Source: Allolobophora icterica (Eukaryota; Annelida; Clitellata; Crassiclitellata; Lumbricidae). Taken from it: 64,000 nt of DNA. Under the pieces are notes generated by a model. That model made no database searches and was not told where the DNA came from. It saw only the letters and a program-made list of their open reading frames with translations. A program made the translations under genes and the position numbers. The DNA is taken from positions 40,899,944 through 40,963,943 of the forward strand of contig OY744605.1 of assembly GCA_963556255.1 (NCBI GenBank), given 5' to 3'. Within the stretch, counting starts at the first letter, position 1, and each line of letters starts with the position of its first letter. Below, piece by piece: positions 1 to 12,900 of this stretch.

Positions 1-158
1 ATTTACTACTTATTACACAGTACATATAAATAGTAAAACCTCCAACCACCAGTCTGCAATGAATAAATTTAAATTTCAGTAATTAGGCTCCTACTTACTT
101 ATTAACTTTTAAGTTCTTTAACTCTAGTTAATATACAGGCCTATTACCTCCACGTTTA

Positions 159-1656
159 GGGGTCGTCCATAAAGGACGTCCGCAAAATACGACCCACTTT
201 GGACCCCTCCCCCTTGTCCGCATTTGTCCACATTTGACCTTACCCTCCCTCCCCCTTGCGGACGTCCGCACGCCTAAGCCAATTTTTAATGTCGTCGTCA
301 TTATTTTTACAATTATTCCACAGTTCCTGTGCACGTTTAAGTGACAGTTCAGGTTTCATATCGCAGGCTGTGCAGTAGGGAATGTAATCCCGGAGCTTTC
401 TGTCAATCCCGGGATTACGGGATTAGGAATTTATCAATCCCGGGATCCCGGGATTATACTTTATGCAATAAAAAATTTTCCCGCCTGTTGCATAAATGTA
501 TATTTAATACTATAACGTTGTTGTGTATTAAAGATATAATGGTATTAAGAACGTTGTGGGGATGTGTTATAAACTTGTAACTTAAAATGAAAAGTTTAAA
601 CGTTCGTTAGGAGTTATTTACGATAAAATTATCGCAAGAAGCGTGAACTGTGAAAAGTAGATTCACCCACTAATGATGACTCAGAGCATAGGCAGAGGCA
701 CTTGACAGCAGTTGGGCTCGGTTGATCCGTGATCAGGGTTTCTCCACTAACAGCTTGTATTCGGAGGCTCATTAACTCGGGGTGGGGTGTTTCTGAGTGG
801 AAAGATCTTGATACTTGATAGAAATCCCACGGCCGGGAATGAGGTCTCAGAACAACAGGTGAACAGCGCAGCACCGCTGTGGGAAGACCCAAGCAGTAGC
901 AGCCTAGCAGTCTCGCCTACCAGTAGGCCTAGCAGCCGTACTGCAGCGGAGTGCACAGCAGCCTGCAGCACCCTGATATTAAAGTAGCCAGCAGGGGCAT
1001 CTACACCATAGAAACCTTGGAGCAAATGCTCCATCCAAGACATAGGGGAGATCTGTCAGTGTGTGTGTGACACCATCTTAGGGGGAAAGGAACGGGGAGG
1101 GGGAAGAACAGAGGGAAAAGGGACGTTGCTTCAATGACTTGGGGGGGGGGTAGACGCCTCTGGCAGGCAGAGTCAGTCTGTAGTCTGCACTAGGGCTGGT
1201 ACCCGTCGTTGCTGTTTATCTGCCGTAATTAGCGTCCATTGCCCAAGCCTCAAGGAAGAATTATACAGTGGATCAAGCAAATTTAATCCAAAAATCCCAA
1301 TTTTTTGTAATCCCGGAAATACGGGATTCCACGTTTGTCAATCCCGGGATTACGGGATTGAAAAATGTTCCGGGATCCCGGGATTCGGGATCCCGGGATT
1401 ACATTCCCTACTGTGCAGTAATAAAAGCCTCTTTAAAGTCGCAATAAAGGTTACACCATGCATGAAGTTTTACGCAATCACTTCACTGACCTTTTCGTCT
1501 TTCGGGTAAGGCTGAAACAAGGTGGTGTTTAAAAAACTATCAAATTTAAAAGTTTAGATGCGGACGTCCGCACTGGTCATAACCCTCCCTCCCCCTTGTC
1601 CGCATTTCGATGACCCCTCTCTCCCCCTATTGCGGACGTCCTTTATGGATGACCCC
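159..1656. mobile_element. TIR element, GGGGTCGTCCATAAAGG family, split by a nested hAT element
   Basis: The ends GGGGTCGTCCATAAAGGACG (159) and its complement ending at 1656 form terminal inverted repeats of about 27 bases. Both sides are flanked by TTA, suggesting a 3-bp duplication of PIF/Harbinger type. Subterminal stretches on both sides are pyrimidine-rich with repeats of TGCGGACGTCCGCA. Without the insertion at 376-1410 the element would be about 455 bases. There is no coding capacity, so it is non-autonomous. A related end sequence is found at 42797-42963. Confidence 0.7.
376..1410. mobile_element. Non-autonomous hAT element with perfect 8-bp TSD, nested
   Basis: The ends TAGGGAATGTAATCCCG and its exact complement are flanked on both sides by CTGTGCAG (368-375 and 1411-1418), the 8-bp target duplication of hAT transposons. 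The arms contain several copies of AATCCCGGGATT, themselves palindromic. No transposase frame is present in the 1035 bases. It lies inside the 159-1656 element, so it is the younger of the two. The TIR resembles that of the BED-finger element at 23710-24458. Confidence 0.88.
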
Positions 1657-2051
1657 TTATGAAACTTTAACCATTGATCTCTGTGGTCTATTGATGCTCA
1701 ATTCAGTATTGTTGGACAGAGATTTAGTGTGTCTTGTCCAACCGTTGGAATTCGCATTATGACTGAGGAGTTTACTCAGCGCCAAATCTAAGCTGAAGTT
1801 AGTGTGCACTGCACTATAGTAGTCTGCTTTTTTGAAGCAGAAAGTAGCACTTCTGCAAGACTGTGTCACTTATGGGACCTGTTGCAGCTGCATCAGATGT
1901 GCTCCCAGGTGACAAGGCCTTGGGTTTGTGCTGCCAACACTGTAGAAGCAGAAAGTCAAGTTAAGTGCAGTGCCAATTACACTGACTAAACTCTTGATGC
2001 TGCACTGCTGGCAAGCATCCATAGCAGCAGTTAGTTGTCCAAAGTTCAAAG

Positions 2052-2462
2052 TTGGATGGAAAGCCTGTAAGTGAAGTCAGATGCTCCATGCTTCTGCAGA
2101 CAGCAATAGATAATGAAAAGGATGAAAGTGACACTACTGCTGACAGTGACAGAACAGTGCCTTCTAATTCAGTTTGTAACAGTGATAACTTCTTCGATGA
2201 TTTATCAACTATGCAGGCAGAGGAACCTCATTGGAAGTACCGTAATCTGAATGATACGTTATGTGAACTAGAAATGCTGGACAATTGGCCATGAATCAAG
2301 TCAGTGTTTCTGGACTTCAACACAATCATTCCATCCAGTGCTCCAGTTGAGAGACTATTTAGCAATGCAGCACTAATTCACACCAAGAAAAGGAATCGCT
2401 TATCCGATGAAACTTTTCAACAGTTGATCTTAACCAGAACCACTAACCGAATGTTAATATAA
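2052..2462 (+). pseudogene. hAT transposase remnant, C-terminal dimerisation region
   Basis: Translation of 2295-2459 gives SSAPVERLFSNAALIHTKKR followed by NRLSDETFQQLIL, the highly typical hAT family C-terminal dimerisation motif. It ends at a TAA at 2460-2462. The frame upstream (2052-2294) is open and in the same register, but one TGA at 2292-2294 separates them. The upstream part contains an acidic stretch and no recognised catalytic residues. This is a decayed fragment of an autonomous hAT element; its ends were not found. Confidence 0.8.
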
Positions 2463-5226
2463 TAGAAAATTGCAAGCTTTCTCATCTATTATCTGTAACT
2501 GAAACCAATAACAGCCAAATAGTTTTTAAATAGTCAGGTGGCAATTGCAATAGTTCATAACTATTTACTATTTTCAGTAGTTTCCCGAAGGCACTATTGA
2601 CTATTCTGTTTAGTCACCCTTACTCCCAACACTGCTTCGCACACACAACTCCGACCATCTGACCGGTTGTGTAACCTGACCACCTGGGATACGGTGATTG
2701 TTCCCTGGGTGAGAGCTGAACTGGCTGAGATCCAGGGTTTAAAATCTGAGGTGTCATGTGAAATCAACAATTCAATGTCAACCATGTAACCTGTTGGATT
2801 GCTATTGTTCAGTTGGGTTTCTGCTTTAATCACAGAACTATGCAACCTTAATTAGAATCATGCCTCAGACTGGAAATTAATCCTGGTATGGGTTGTAATG
2901 CTAGACAACAAAATTGCACTTTAGACAACACAAATTCAAGTCATTGGAGTGGTGTAAGAAATCAATGAAAAACGTTTGCATATAAATGTCCAAATATTTA
3001 TTTTCGTTTGGTAGACCACAGCATTTTACAGGCCACATACTGACTATAGCTAAAATCACAAAAATAGAAAACCTACAAATGTACATACAAATGTATGATA
3101 GTTAGAAAGCTTCTTCTAGACTGAAGATATATTCTGCTATAAAACTGCAAGTCTTATGTTACTGAAACGAGGTAATATGTTGAAATTAACTGATAATGAT
3201 TTGAACCAAACTCGGAATAATTTAATATTGAAAATGATGCAAAGCATAGGTCAACTTCAAACACTCATAAAGAAATCTGGTAGAATTTTTTAAATTTTCC
3301 ACAAACCTCACAATGAAATGGCGATAAATAAACTAAACCTGATCTCAAGCACAAACGACGGTGTAAACTTCTTTAAAAAAATTCTCAACCAGATTATAAA
3401 TAAACAATAAGCAATTATTCACTTGTATCAAGTGCACTGTTTTGAGTGTGCTACACATGCCTCCATTCAAAACGTGCCAATTTTGTATTATCTGACAAAT
3501 GCTCACAAACTGCTATGATCTGGCAACATGCATAATTTATTTTAAATTTCAAAAGTAATAAAAACCCATACAAATTCTTTTGAATCAGAAATCCTAAGAT
3601 ATTTTAACACAAACCAATATAATTGTAAAAAATTACAAAATACAAATATGTAGTAATAATATCAAGGGCATGACTACTGTGAATCACAAACTAAATCTTT
3701 AGGTATTTTCAGGTTGTTAGTTGGACAACAAACTTATTGGATGACCGCTGCAAAAACTCTGCAGATATGTAATTTTTAATTCTGATAATATAGCATCCAC
3801 TGCTAAGAAAGGTTTACCAAGGTGGTCCACGTGATGGAATAAGCAAGCATACAGTATACATCAAATGAAAAGCTAACTGTACACAAAATGCAACATAACG
3901 TAAATCATAAATGCAAGAACGAAAAGCGATAATGTGACAGTGGGATCCCAGTTGACCAGGTGTCACCATAGAGTGGAATGTCATTGTTCGATGTTGATTT
4001 TGATGAAAGAAACTTACTTTGCTAGTTTAACACAAATTGTCTACATTCTGTTTGCACCCTATCTTACTATTACATAAGCCAGACAGTAAACTTAGATGTA
4101 AAATTTAAAAAAATTGTTTTGCAATATTCCTAAATAAAAGTTTAGTAGGTTGCCTAGCACAGCCATAGCAAAGCAAACAGCTCATAGCTAGGTAACTGAA
4201 TCTTTGATTACCATAATTTATAATTTAAAAAAGCCATAAGTCTGTAAGCAATTTTTTCCACAAACACTTGATTGTCTCAATTAATGACTACCAGTAAATA
4301 TAGTGCTTACTAAAAGTATGATTAGCAACTTCACCACAAGACAATTACCCACACCACATCAACACGGGACCCAGCGTTTTTGACACACACCCCAGAAAGC
4401 TCGGAATTTAGTCTGCTGGAGAACAAGATGTTTTCAAAGTAAAATAAACTCATAATAACACAGATCAAATAGATGTAAATGTATTACATTCCCATCAAAG
4501 TCCAAACACTTCCAAAATATGGACCGAGATAATAATCAAGATCTCATCTATATGTAGCCTTGCAAAACATTCTTGTAGGAATGACTCTTGGAACTGAAGG
4601 GATTGACAGAAGAAACATTGATTGATGCTTAGTACCTTTAACCAACGACACTAGAAGTTCTATGAATAGTCTCATCTATCAACCAAACAGTTCACTTGGC
4701 ATTTATCAGCCCCACCCATCTTTTGTTTCTTTCTCCTAATGTAACATACAGCACATGGCTTTCCATCTTTGAAAGTGTAATTATGACAATTTCTATAGCA
4801 TCATCAGCAGAAAGCCACTTCTAGGGTGCTTTACGCTGTTACCTGTCAGACAAAATGCTAAGAGTTGCAGGAACTCTAAGACAAATTCTTGAGCTCCTTC
4901 TGCCCATTCTGGTCTCCAAAAGAGGTCAAGTGCAATGACCTTGCATGCAATCTTGCTACTCAAAACATAATAGCGTAATTTGTGGCACATGTTTGAAATG
5001 ATTAAAAGCTGGATGGCTTTGGGCAAATCATACAAAACATGACTGTGTTTTAAAGCTTCATTACAGAAAACTGCATTATTAGCTAACACATCCAACAATT
5101 TCAAGTGGTTCAGAAGGCTTTTTTCATCTATAGTAAAACAACTGAAATGCATACTCCTCGACAGAGAGTTCCCAAAACTTCCTCTTAACATTGTAATGAT
5201 GAGCGTATCCTAAAAGTGACTGGGAC

Positions 5227-5360
5227 ACCAATGCAGGTCATCGTTAATGTGTTAGGCGCTGCAACAGTGTTCACTAAGACAGTTTAATTATCCACCAATG
5301 CAGCTCATCGTTAATGTGTTAGGCGCTGCAACAGTGTTCACTAAGACAGTTTAATTATCC
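5227..5360. repeat. Direct tandem duplication, 67-bp unit, two copies
   Basis: Two consecutive copies (5227-5293, 5294-5360) differ at one base only (GCAGGTCATC against GCAGCTCATC), so the duplication is recent. Confidence 0.9.
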
Positions 5361-5963
5361 ACAGTTTCCAACTCTTGCAATGAAGAATTTGTCTTGGAGT
5401 TCCTGTTTGTTTCTTATGTTATTTAAGTGTGTGGCACCTAAGTGATCTTTGCTGCTAGCTCAAAAAACCTTTCATACAGTACCGCTTCTGTTTGAGCACT
5501 GAAAATGTTAAATGCTGCAATCAAGTCAGCACTGATACTGTTATAAGTTTCAGTCAAGTCACCTACAGTCTTAGCACAAAGTATGTCGAATTACATTGGT
5601 TGATTGTTGCAAACACCGTGTGGCACACAACAAGTTGCCACACTGAAAATGACATAAAACGTGGATAAATGAAATGCAGGAGTTGAAGAATTCCAAATAC
5701 TTAGCCATGAAATGCAAAATGAACTAAAAGCACTGATTTTGCCAGAACAGTGATGACTTAACCGAGTTGTGACACATTGCATAGGTGTGCAGACAAACAA
5801 GTATGCATCTAGAACTTCCTGTAGCACCTTTTAAGTACTTCAGAAAAGCACTTCCTGTACTAGGATACTGTAACGTGAAGTCAAAGTCATTCATTAAGAA
5901 CAAAACATGAATCCATAAGCAAGCAGAGCCAAAATAACTGCATCCAGTAGCACCTTATACCTT

Positions 5964-6113
5964 CACTCTTACACTCGGTCTTACACTGGGTATTACATTG
6001 GTTCTTACACAGGGTTTACACTCGGTATTACACTCAGTCTTACACTGGGTCTTACATTGGGTCATACACTGGGCCTTACACTGGGTTTTACACTGGGTTT
6101 TACACTGGGTCTG
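5964..6113. repeat. Minisatellite, ~12-bp unit (CTTACACTGGGT)
   Basis: About twelve imperfect copies of CTTACACTGGGT with variants such as ACTCGGT and ATTGGT. The reading frame running through the last copies is a by-product of the repeat. Confidence 0.85.
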
Positions 6114-7011
6114 TGGAGAACGACAATTGTTCGCAGAGCATCACCACAGTCGAATGGTCATCACGATTCCGTAGACTCTCTTGGTCTTTTCAACCACAGC
6201 ACAGAAGAGTCCAATGATGATGTACAAGACCAATGTAGAAAATGTCTGAACACCATTCAAAACACTCAGGAACCTTGGCAATAAAGATATTGCTTCAACA
6301 AAACGTATTTTGTGTTGTATTAAAGTCTGAATGAACAAAAATTGTCTGACAGAATCTGCATGTGACCAACTAGTAACTGATCAGATATGACATACCAGAG
6401 CACAAGCAGCCATCTTGGTCACATGCGTATGGTGACACTGCGATAGACTTCTCACGTACACATACAAGTTTGTTTTTTTCTTTAAAATTAAATCATTGAT
6501 ATGAAAACTTGACTGCAAGCAAATATGTTTGTGACCATAAATTATGTCAGCTTCTAGAACTAATGCTACTTTCATCTAACTGTTAAACAATTACACGTTA
6601 GCTGGACATACAATAGCGAACACATATTAGTAAACAGTAGCGATATTAACAAGGCATTATCAAAGCTGAGATGTTGTAAGGGGCTTGTGGGTAGAAGTAA
6701 ACTCAGTTCACACAAACTATTAAAATCTTTGACAACAGCAGCAAAGTGCAGAGAAAAAAACCTATAATGACATCTCAAAGTCAGAACTGAGGACTACAAC
6801 CACCTCAAAACTCAAAACTGGCAATGCATTTTGCAACTCTCACTGAACTGCATGATCACCAAACAGTCAAAAGGAAGTTCTTCTCAAAGCCATTATTTAA
6901 CAGCAACTATGGTACTTTGTCAGCTCACTGACGAGCATCGCACGCAAATAACTTAACAGCACAACAACCACATATTGTTCCTAATTTCTACATCTTAACA
7001 CCAAACGTAAT

Positions 7012-7307
7012 CAGGCCCGGTTCGTCTGTTAGGTCAACTGGGCAGCCGCCCAGGGCCGCCAATTTTTAGGGGCCGCCAATTTTCCCATTTTCCTAAAAAC
7101 AAGGTCATCAACTTTTTTGTAAGATGAAATGAAATGATAAATTGCATAAATTGCCCAGGTGTAAACGCGAATTCCTTAAAAAATGTGATTTGTGAGGCGA
7201 ATTCCTAAAAAAATCATAAAATTTTTGGACGGTTTGTGCTTAGGGCCGCCGATTTGCCTAGGGCCGCCGATTTTCCCAGGGCCGCCAAATGTCTTGAGCC
7301 GGGCCTG
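7012..7307. mobile_element. hAT-type MITE with perfect 8-bp TSD
   Basis: The 296-base element starts CAGGCCCGG and ends CCGGGCCTG. Both flanks are AACGTAAT (7004-7011 and 7308-7315). Inside are five or six copies of GGGCCGCC followed by T-rich sequence. No coding capacity. Confidence 0.88.
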
Positions 7308-7315
7308 AACGTAAT

Positions 7316-9083
7316 TCTGTAACGTTAACCCACTGCCTGTCTAACTTGATGGATATGCTTATTATGGCATTTTAGATGTAAATACTTGGACACTACAAAC
7401 AATACGATGCACGAAATGCCATAAACATTTGATGTATCAATAAAAGATGTTAGTTTCCACCAGCAGGATGTTAATTTCCACGTCAGCAGCATGATGCTGG
7501 CATCTTGCTTTGAATAGCAATCACCGGATCATCATAATTGATCACTGTAACATGAATGATTACACAATGATCATAGCATTAGAAAATAAAAATACTATCA
7601 AATAACTGTTACACGTATTAACAGTAAAAAAATGATCACCGTATCACCGATCAAAGAACTCATAGTTACAACATTATCAAAGTAATTGTAATTGTAATGA
7701 CGACAATGTCTAATGCACTGTCAGTAGAAAACTATTTCCAGGGTGCGTTACACTGTTAACTGTCAGACCAAATGCTAAGAGTAAAGTAACAGTGTCTTTT
7801 ACGCTAGGGACTGACAATAACTTTGTGTTGCTTTCACAAATCACTAATCACAGACAAAGACTTGCAAGCCTGGGGATTCATACATAAAGCATGAGAGAAT
7901 CACTAGATTTTGCCCTAAAACAAACTGCTTGTTACAATAAATATTTTTAATAATTTTTGGGAATAAGTACAAAATTATTCATATTTCAGGAATGTTTTGC
8001 AGACTTGTCACCAAGACTCTGCGAAACCGTATCAGTTGCACTAAAATAAAACAAGTATAGTAGGTAGACACTGGCACATTTGTACACTGCAAAAAACGTC
8101 TTGACGAGTTCTGCTCACAGAAGAAATACAGAACCAAAACCGATAACAATAAATAATAATACAATTAATAATGATCTGATCTGTCAGAACCTTATCCATG
8201 CAGGCTACCCATTCCTTAAAGAATTGTCTGGGCTTTCTATAACTGATGGCAAGATACCTGATAGGACAAGGTCACCCTGTGGGGCAAAGTCTCACTTGGT
8301 ACGATACTGTGATAGACAAAACTGGCTTGACAATTTTGTGCTTCAATTCAGGTATTTTTCTCTACTTCAGAACTTGATGAATACCTGCCACAGTAGAAAT
8401 AATTCCTAATTTCACCGATCAAAATTTGTAGGCCCCAAACATTATATGTATCGTGAAAATAAAAATATAATAATAATAACAATAACGACAACAACATGGT
8501 TTAGCAAACAATAACACACTGTATGCTCAATGATTTTAAAGATTTTTTACACTAATTGAAATAGTTTTATCACATTTCACAGCATCTGACATTTGCTTCT
8601 GCTTTAAAGAATCTATTATGAATCACTTTGCAAAAAGTCAACTGTCAGCACTTTTGGTTACCCAGGTACATATGTAGTCTTTGATAAAGCAATTACCACA
8701 GATTGAATACAATCAGTTTGGTATTTAATCTCAGTGTAGCCAAACTGAGACAGAAAGTGATAAACAAAATGTAAAAGAAAATTCACACAACTCATTGAAG
8801 TCTGCTCACTGAAAAACAGAGAGCGCCAGAGCATTCAAAGAGCTCTGTCTGAAACAATGACAAACACAATGAAAGAATACAAATTATTCTGAAAATTGTA
8901 AAATTATAAGTAAATTCATCCTAAATGTTGCGAAAAACTGGCAAAACCGGTGTGTAGAACAAATAAAAATAAGAATAAAGTAAACAAGACAAAAATCATT
9001 CTAAACCTTGTGACAAACGTACCATACCGTTAGAAATAGTGAAAATGAAGTAAACTGTAAATAGTTCAATCATCTTAAAAAAC
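7316..9083. other. AT-rich region downstream of the receptor gene
   Basis: No feature with coding signature. Several AATAAA motifs on the minus strand could serve as distal poly(A) sites of the receptor, so the region may be partly 3' UTR. Confidence 0.35.
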
Positions 9084-9089
9084 TTTATT
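9084..9089 (-). terminator. Probable poly(A) signal of the receptor gene
   Basis: AATAAA on the minus strand, about 450 bases beyond the stop codon. It is the first canonical signal I noticed downstream. If used, the 3' UTR covers about 9065-9534. Other AATAAA copies occur farther away in the AT-rich sequence, so longer transcripts are possible. Confidence 0.4.
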
Positions 9090-9534
9090 TTGCAAAACTG
9101 ATTTTATTACAGAGGTATCGAAATATCAAAGGTAGCGGCTGTAATTTGAGGATTTCGTGACAAAGACCTAAGAAAACAGATGTTACTTGTTACGCATTGT
9201 CTTAGTACACATGACCTCAGATCAATCACAATACGAGAACAAAGCATATATAGGCCTTGATGACTAGTTTTCTCAGCAAAACGAGGTCACAAGATTGGAG
9301 GATATAATGTACTAAGGCCATAGTGGCAACTCGGGTCGTAATGGCGAACAAGAAGGCTGAAATGTCATCACATCTGATAAATAACACAATCTTTCTACTA
9401 ATTCATCACAGACTACAGTAGAGAAATATTCAATCCACTAAGTTCTTGCATCACGTGGAAAGAATTCAGTCCACAGCAACAAATTGTCTGTCAACAAAGT
9501 GGTAGAAAAGTGCTCCATAACACTTACAACAACT

Positions 9535-9954
9535 TTACCCTGACACTTCCTCCTCCTCATCCTCTGTTGTTTTTCTACTTACATCCTCTTCAATACAACT
9601 TGTACTTTCCCCAGCAATGCCATCTGGCATCTCACGACAATGGCTGGTACGGCGACTGGTACCCATCAGTGACTCTGATTCGTGTGCTCCATCTTCTTGG
9701 TTGATTGGAAAATCTTCATCAGTTTCATTGTTGTCTTTGCTTCCACCACATGCTCCTTGGCTTGATGTGTCAACTGGTTCCACGTCGATCATGTCAGAAT
9801 CGGTCACAAGGCAACTTGCAATCTGTTCAGATGACACGCTACTGCTCAGCCGTTTGCTTGGCAACTTGCCAACTTTATTGTCCACCTCTGACAATTCAAC
9901 CTCCAAACTTGCAGCTTTCTCATTAACAGTGGACGAGGATGCTTTGGCAGCGTG
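9535..9954 (-). CDS. Receptor last exon: acidic cytoplasmic C-terminus
   Basis: 139 codons and a TAA stop, entered in phase 0 after a TTTTAG acceptor. The peptide is Ser/Glu/Asp-rich and disordered in appearance (for example KLPSKRLSSSVSSEQ) and ends TTEDEEEEVSG. There is no PDZ-binding C-terminus. The P3 motif by which DCC self-associates was not seen, in keeping with the weak tail conservation between DCC and protogenin branches. Confidence 0.78.
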   Translation of the reverse strand, partial: HAAKASSSTVNEKAASLEVELSEVDNKVGKLPSKRLSSSVSSEQIASCLVTDSDMIDVEPVDTSSQGACGGSKDNNETDEDFPINQEDGAHESESLMGTSRRTSHCREMPDGIAGESTSCIEEDVSRKTTEDEEEEVSG

Positions 9955-12900
9955 CTAAAATTAGCAAAGGATTTTATGAACTGCCAAACAAGACACTCTT
10001 TTATAACATTTGTGAAAGAAGCTAGGCGCAAGGAAAAAGAGCAAATTAAGGTATATCAGAGAAGAATAGTAAGACAGCTCATTTGAAAGTTACAAAAATA
10101 ACGGTTATATCAACATTTAACATATTAACATAATACGAGGTGAGGTAAATATAATGCAAGAAAGGGAAAATAAATGAAATGACCTCAAAGGTGCTGGGCA
10201 AGATTGATCATGCACAAAAGCAGCAACTGATGGCATCCCACGGACAAGCTTCCAATTCCACTTTCGGCCAGAGCACCAGTTCATGTGGGTAATGCAACAA
10301 GGTTTGGGCAATTATTACAATAGGTCCACTAAGTGAATAGCTAATGGCACAGACCCCAAAACTTGACCTGAGTAACTTAGTGTGAACCGCCACTGGTGAC
10401 AATGTCCACTTAAGTCGCTCGATATTGTTAACACACTGTACTTAATATGTTATGGAGTTCTTGCACTTAATCTTGCGACATTATCGTCTGCATAGTTCAT
10501 GATAGTTGTGACAAAAATAAACATTTGCATTCCAGTTGATAGAATTTTCAACCAGTTCGCTATTCTGTCAACACCACTTCAAAAACTCTTTCTAAAGTAA
10601 TCTGAAACTGATTCAAACTAACACTGAATCACTGATACAGTGACAGCTCCTTTGTTCATACTAGACACCGTACACAGCCTATGTCTGAGCTTTCTAGCCA
10701 CACCACGACTTAAATAAATCATACACTACCTGGACCGTTTTTCAGTATGACCCTTCTAATCCAAGGTCTGTTCATAAATGGGCCTGCATAGTCTAAAAAT
10801 TTGGCCACTTAAACATGTGTGTGTCAGCCCACACTTAAATAAACAAAATGAAACAGACACCCTCCTCTCCCTTGAAAGGAATATAACTACTCTGGCTCCT
10901 ACAGTCTGTTAGTATTCATTTTCACATGGTGACATGTCCATACATAAGTGAGTTCAATGTAAGCCATAATTATTTACAACAAGATTAAGCTGAATAACAA
11001 CATTTACCTGAATGACAGAACTCACCTGATTTGGTTGCCTATCACAGTGTTGTATGCCATTGCACATTCCACTTCTGGCCACAGCCCGAACTGGAATTCT
11101 GCCTTGCCTTTCACTTTGCGTGTAGCCACCCTAACACAGGTAAAAAAAGACATAATTAGAAACTCGTGATTCCTCCACTGGGTCCCTGCGCAACAGCGAA
11201 TTCAGTTTAAAACCCTCACCCTCATAAGCAACTGCTTCACTGAGTCTGCTCCGTCTTACCTAATGAATTTTTGCAACCTAGATTCTTCCTTGCCTTTAAA
11301 ATGCCAACAAGAAGTGAGTTACAATAGTGAAGATGGCTAGATACCAGGGCACATGCCAGAAAAAGGAATAAAAGGAAATGTGATACCTTATCGTTTGAAT
11401 ATCACGAACGTGATAGTGGTCTGACCTGCACACTGAATTAGCACGGTCATTGAAGGATAAGTTAACTTAAACATAAAGCCCAAATTACAAGCCAAACAGC
11501 TGTGTTGTATAACAGAATTGCAAAAGTGCACAGAATTCAGTATTTCAATTTGTTCAATTGCAGTGCAGTGCCAAAAAGGTGATTCAGTTAAAGATTTAGT
11601 AAAAATAATTCTAGTATAGCACTTGTCTTAAGCAGGCTAACAGTATTTTAGATGAAAAGTAAATGTATGTTTCTCTATATAACAACTGGATAACCTGGAC
11701 TGTTCAGTTTCAATTCTTCATTTTTTTTCATTCTTCACTACTGCTGCCTCTAGCAGATTTTTTATAGCGACTAACACACGAGTCAATAGATTTGCACACT
11801 ATTCAGAGCCTAAAAGTTAGGGGATTGCTTACACTTGAAAGCGACTTGTACTTAAGCATGTACGGAACTCGAGCATAAATTAAAATCTGGCAAAGTTACT
11901 TGAGCTGTGGTTTTCAAAAGCAACTGCTGCAAAAGCTGAGCTGACTATAGTTAATTGCAATCATCAGATCTATGAAATTCTTACCATTTTTATATTAATA
12001 TTTACCTTAGTATCACAGTTTTCATTTTCCACAAGAACCGAATTAACAGATGGAAAGTCATCATCATCGTCACTGCCAACCATACGCCATGGGTCAGCCT
12101 CTGACCCATTAGCCAGATGACAACGACATGACGTCACAACACCATTAGCCACGTGGCTTCTCGTCGCTGGGGCAGCATGGTGAGCACTACGTCTAAAAGA
12201 AAGATCATCACCTTAGGAGCAACACACTTCAAATCAAACACTTAAAACAAATGACTATACACATTGAGAGTGTTCTAAAGAGTCACTATAAAAAACCAGA
12301 TACATATGGTTAAGTTGTGCATAGTGCATACAAGCCTCTACTAAAGGTGGGCATTTAACAACCTATTATTAACCTATTATTAAGGCTTATAATGTGTTAA
12401 AATTTGTGTGCAATTAAATTTTTATTAAAATTTATGAATTCTGCTATGAAATCTTGAGATAAATAAAGTTAATATACCTGCTAAAGGAATGGTAGAAAAG
12501 TGCTACAGGGATTGCAAATGCCTGTATCCCGTGCAAGTTTCCTTTTCCCTTGATCTGACTTAGTCCTTAGTTCATATGATTTAAGTAGTTTCAAGTGCTG
12601 ATTTTCATCCTGAAATAAATTTTAAAATGATTTCATAGTACCTGTCTCGAATGACAATGAAAATGACACATAATATGATGCAGGTAACGCCGATAGCAGT
12701 CCCAATTATTATGCCCAGGTCCTGGTCACTCAAGATGCTTGATGTCGGCAGATCGGTTGTATCATGATCTGAAATAAATACCAACCAAACACATCTACAG
12801 ACATCAGATATAATAAATTTTCTCACCTGCTACTCTGTTTATCTCACCCTTGAAAATGAGTATTATTCAAGGGTGAGATCTTTGCTAATTTAACACTTTC

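Larger units (their letters stand above)
2463..7003. other. AT-rich sequence without recognised genes
   Basis: Apart from the two tandem repeats listed, no coding exon could be supported. An open frame on the minus strand at 4793-5191 (132 codons) has no recognisable family. Part of it (about 4776-4865) resembles 7691-7780, for example around CTGTCAGACAAAATGCTAAG, so it probably belongs to an interspersed repeat. Confidence 0.5.

Noticed and set aside
4793..5191. 132-codon frame on the minus strand
   Set aside because: No domain recognised, and part of it resembles another non-coding stretch at 7691-7780, so it is probably repeat-derived.
9617..9958. Open frames on the plus strand opposite the last receptor exon
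   Set aside because: They are antisense shadows; the minus frame is continuous with phase-consistent exons.
10117..10402. Overlapping minus-strand frames between the last two receptor exons
   Set aside because: No acceptor/donor pair compatible with phase 0 on both sides was found, and the exons at 11026 and 9954 join directly in frame.
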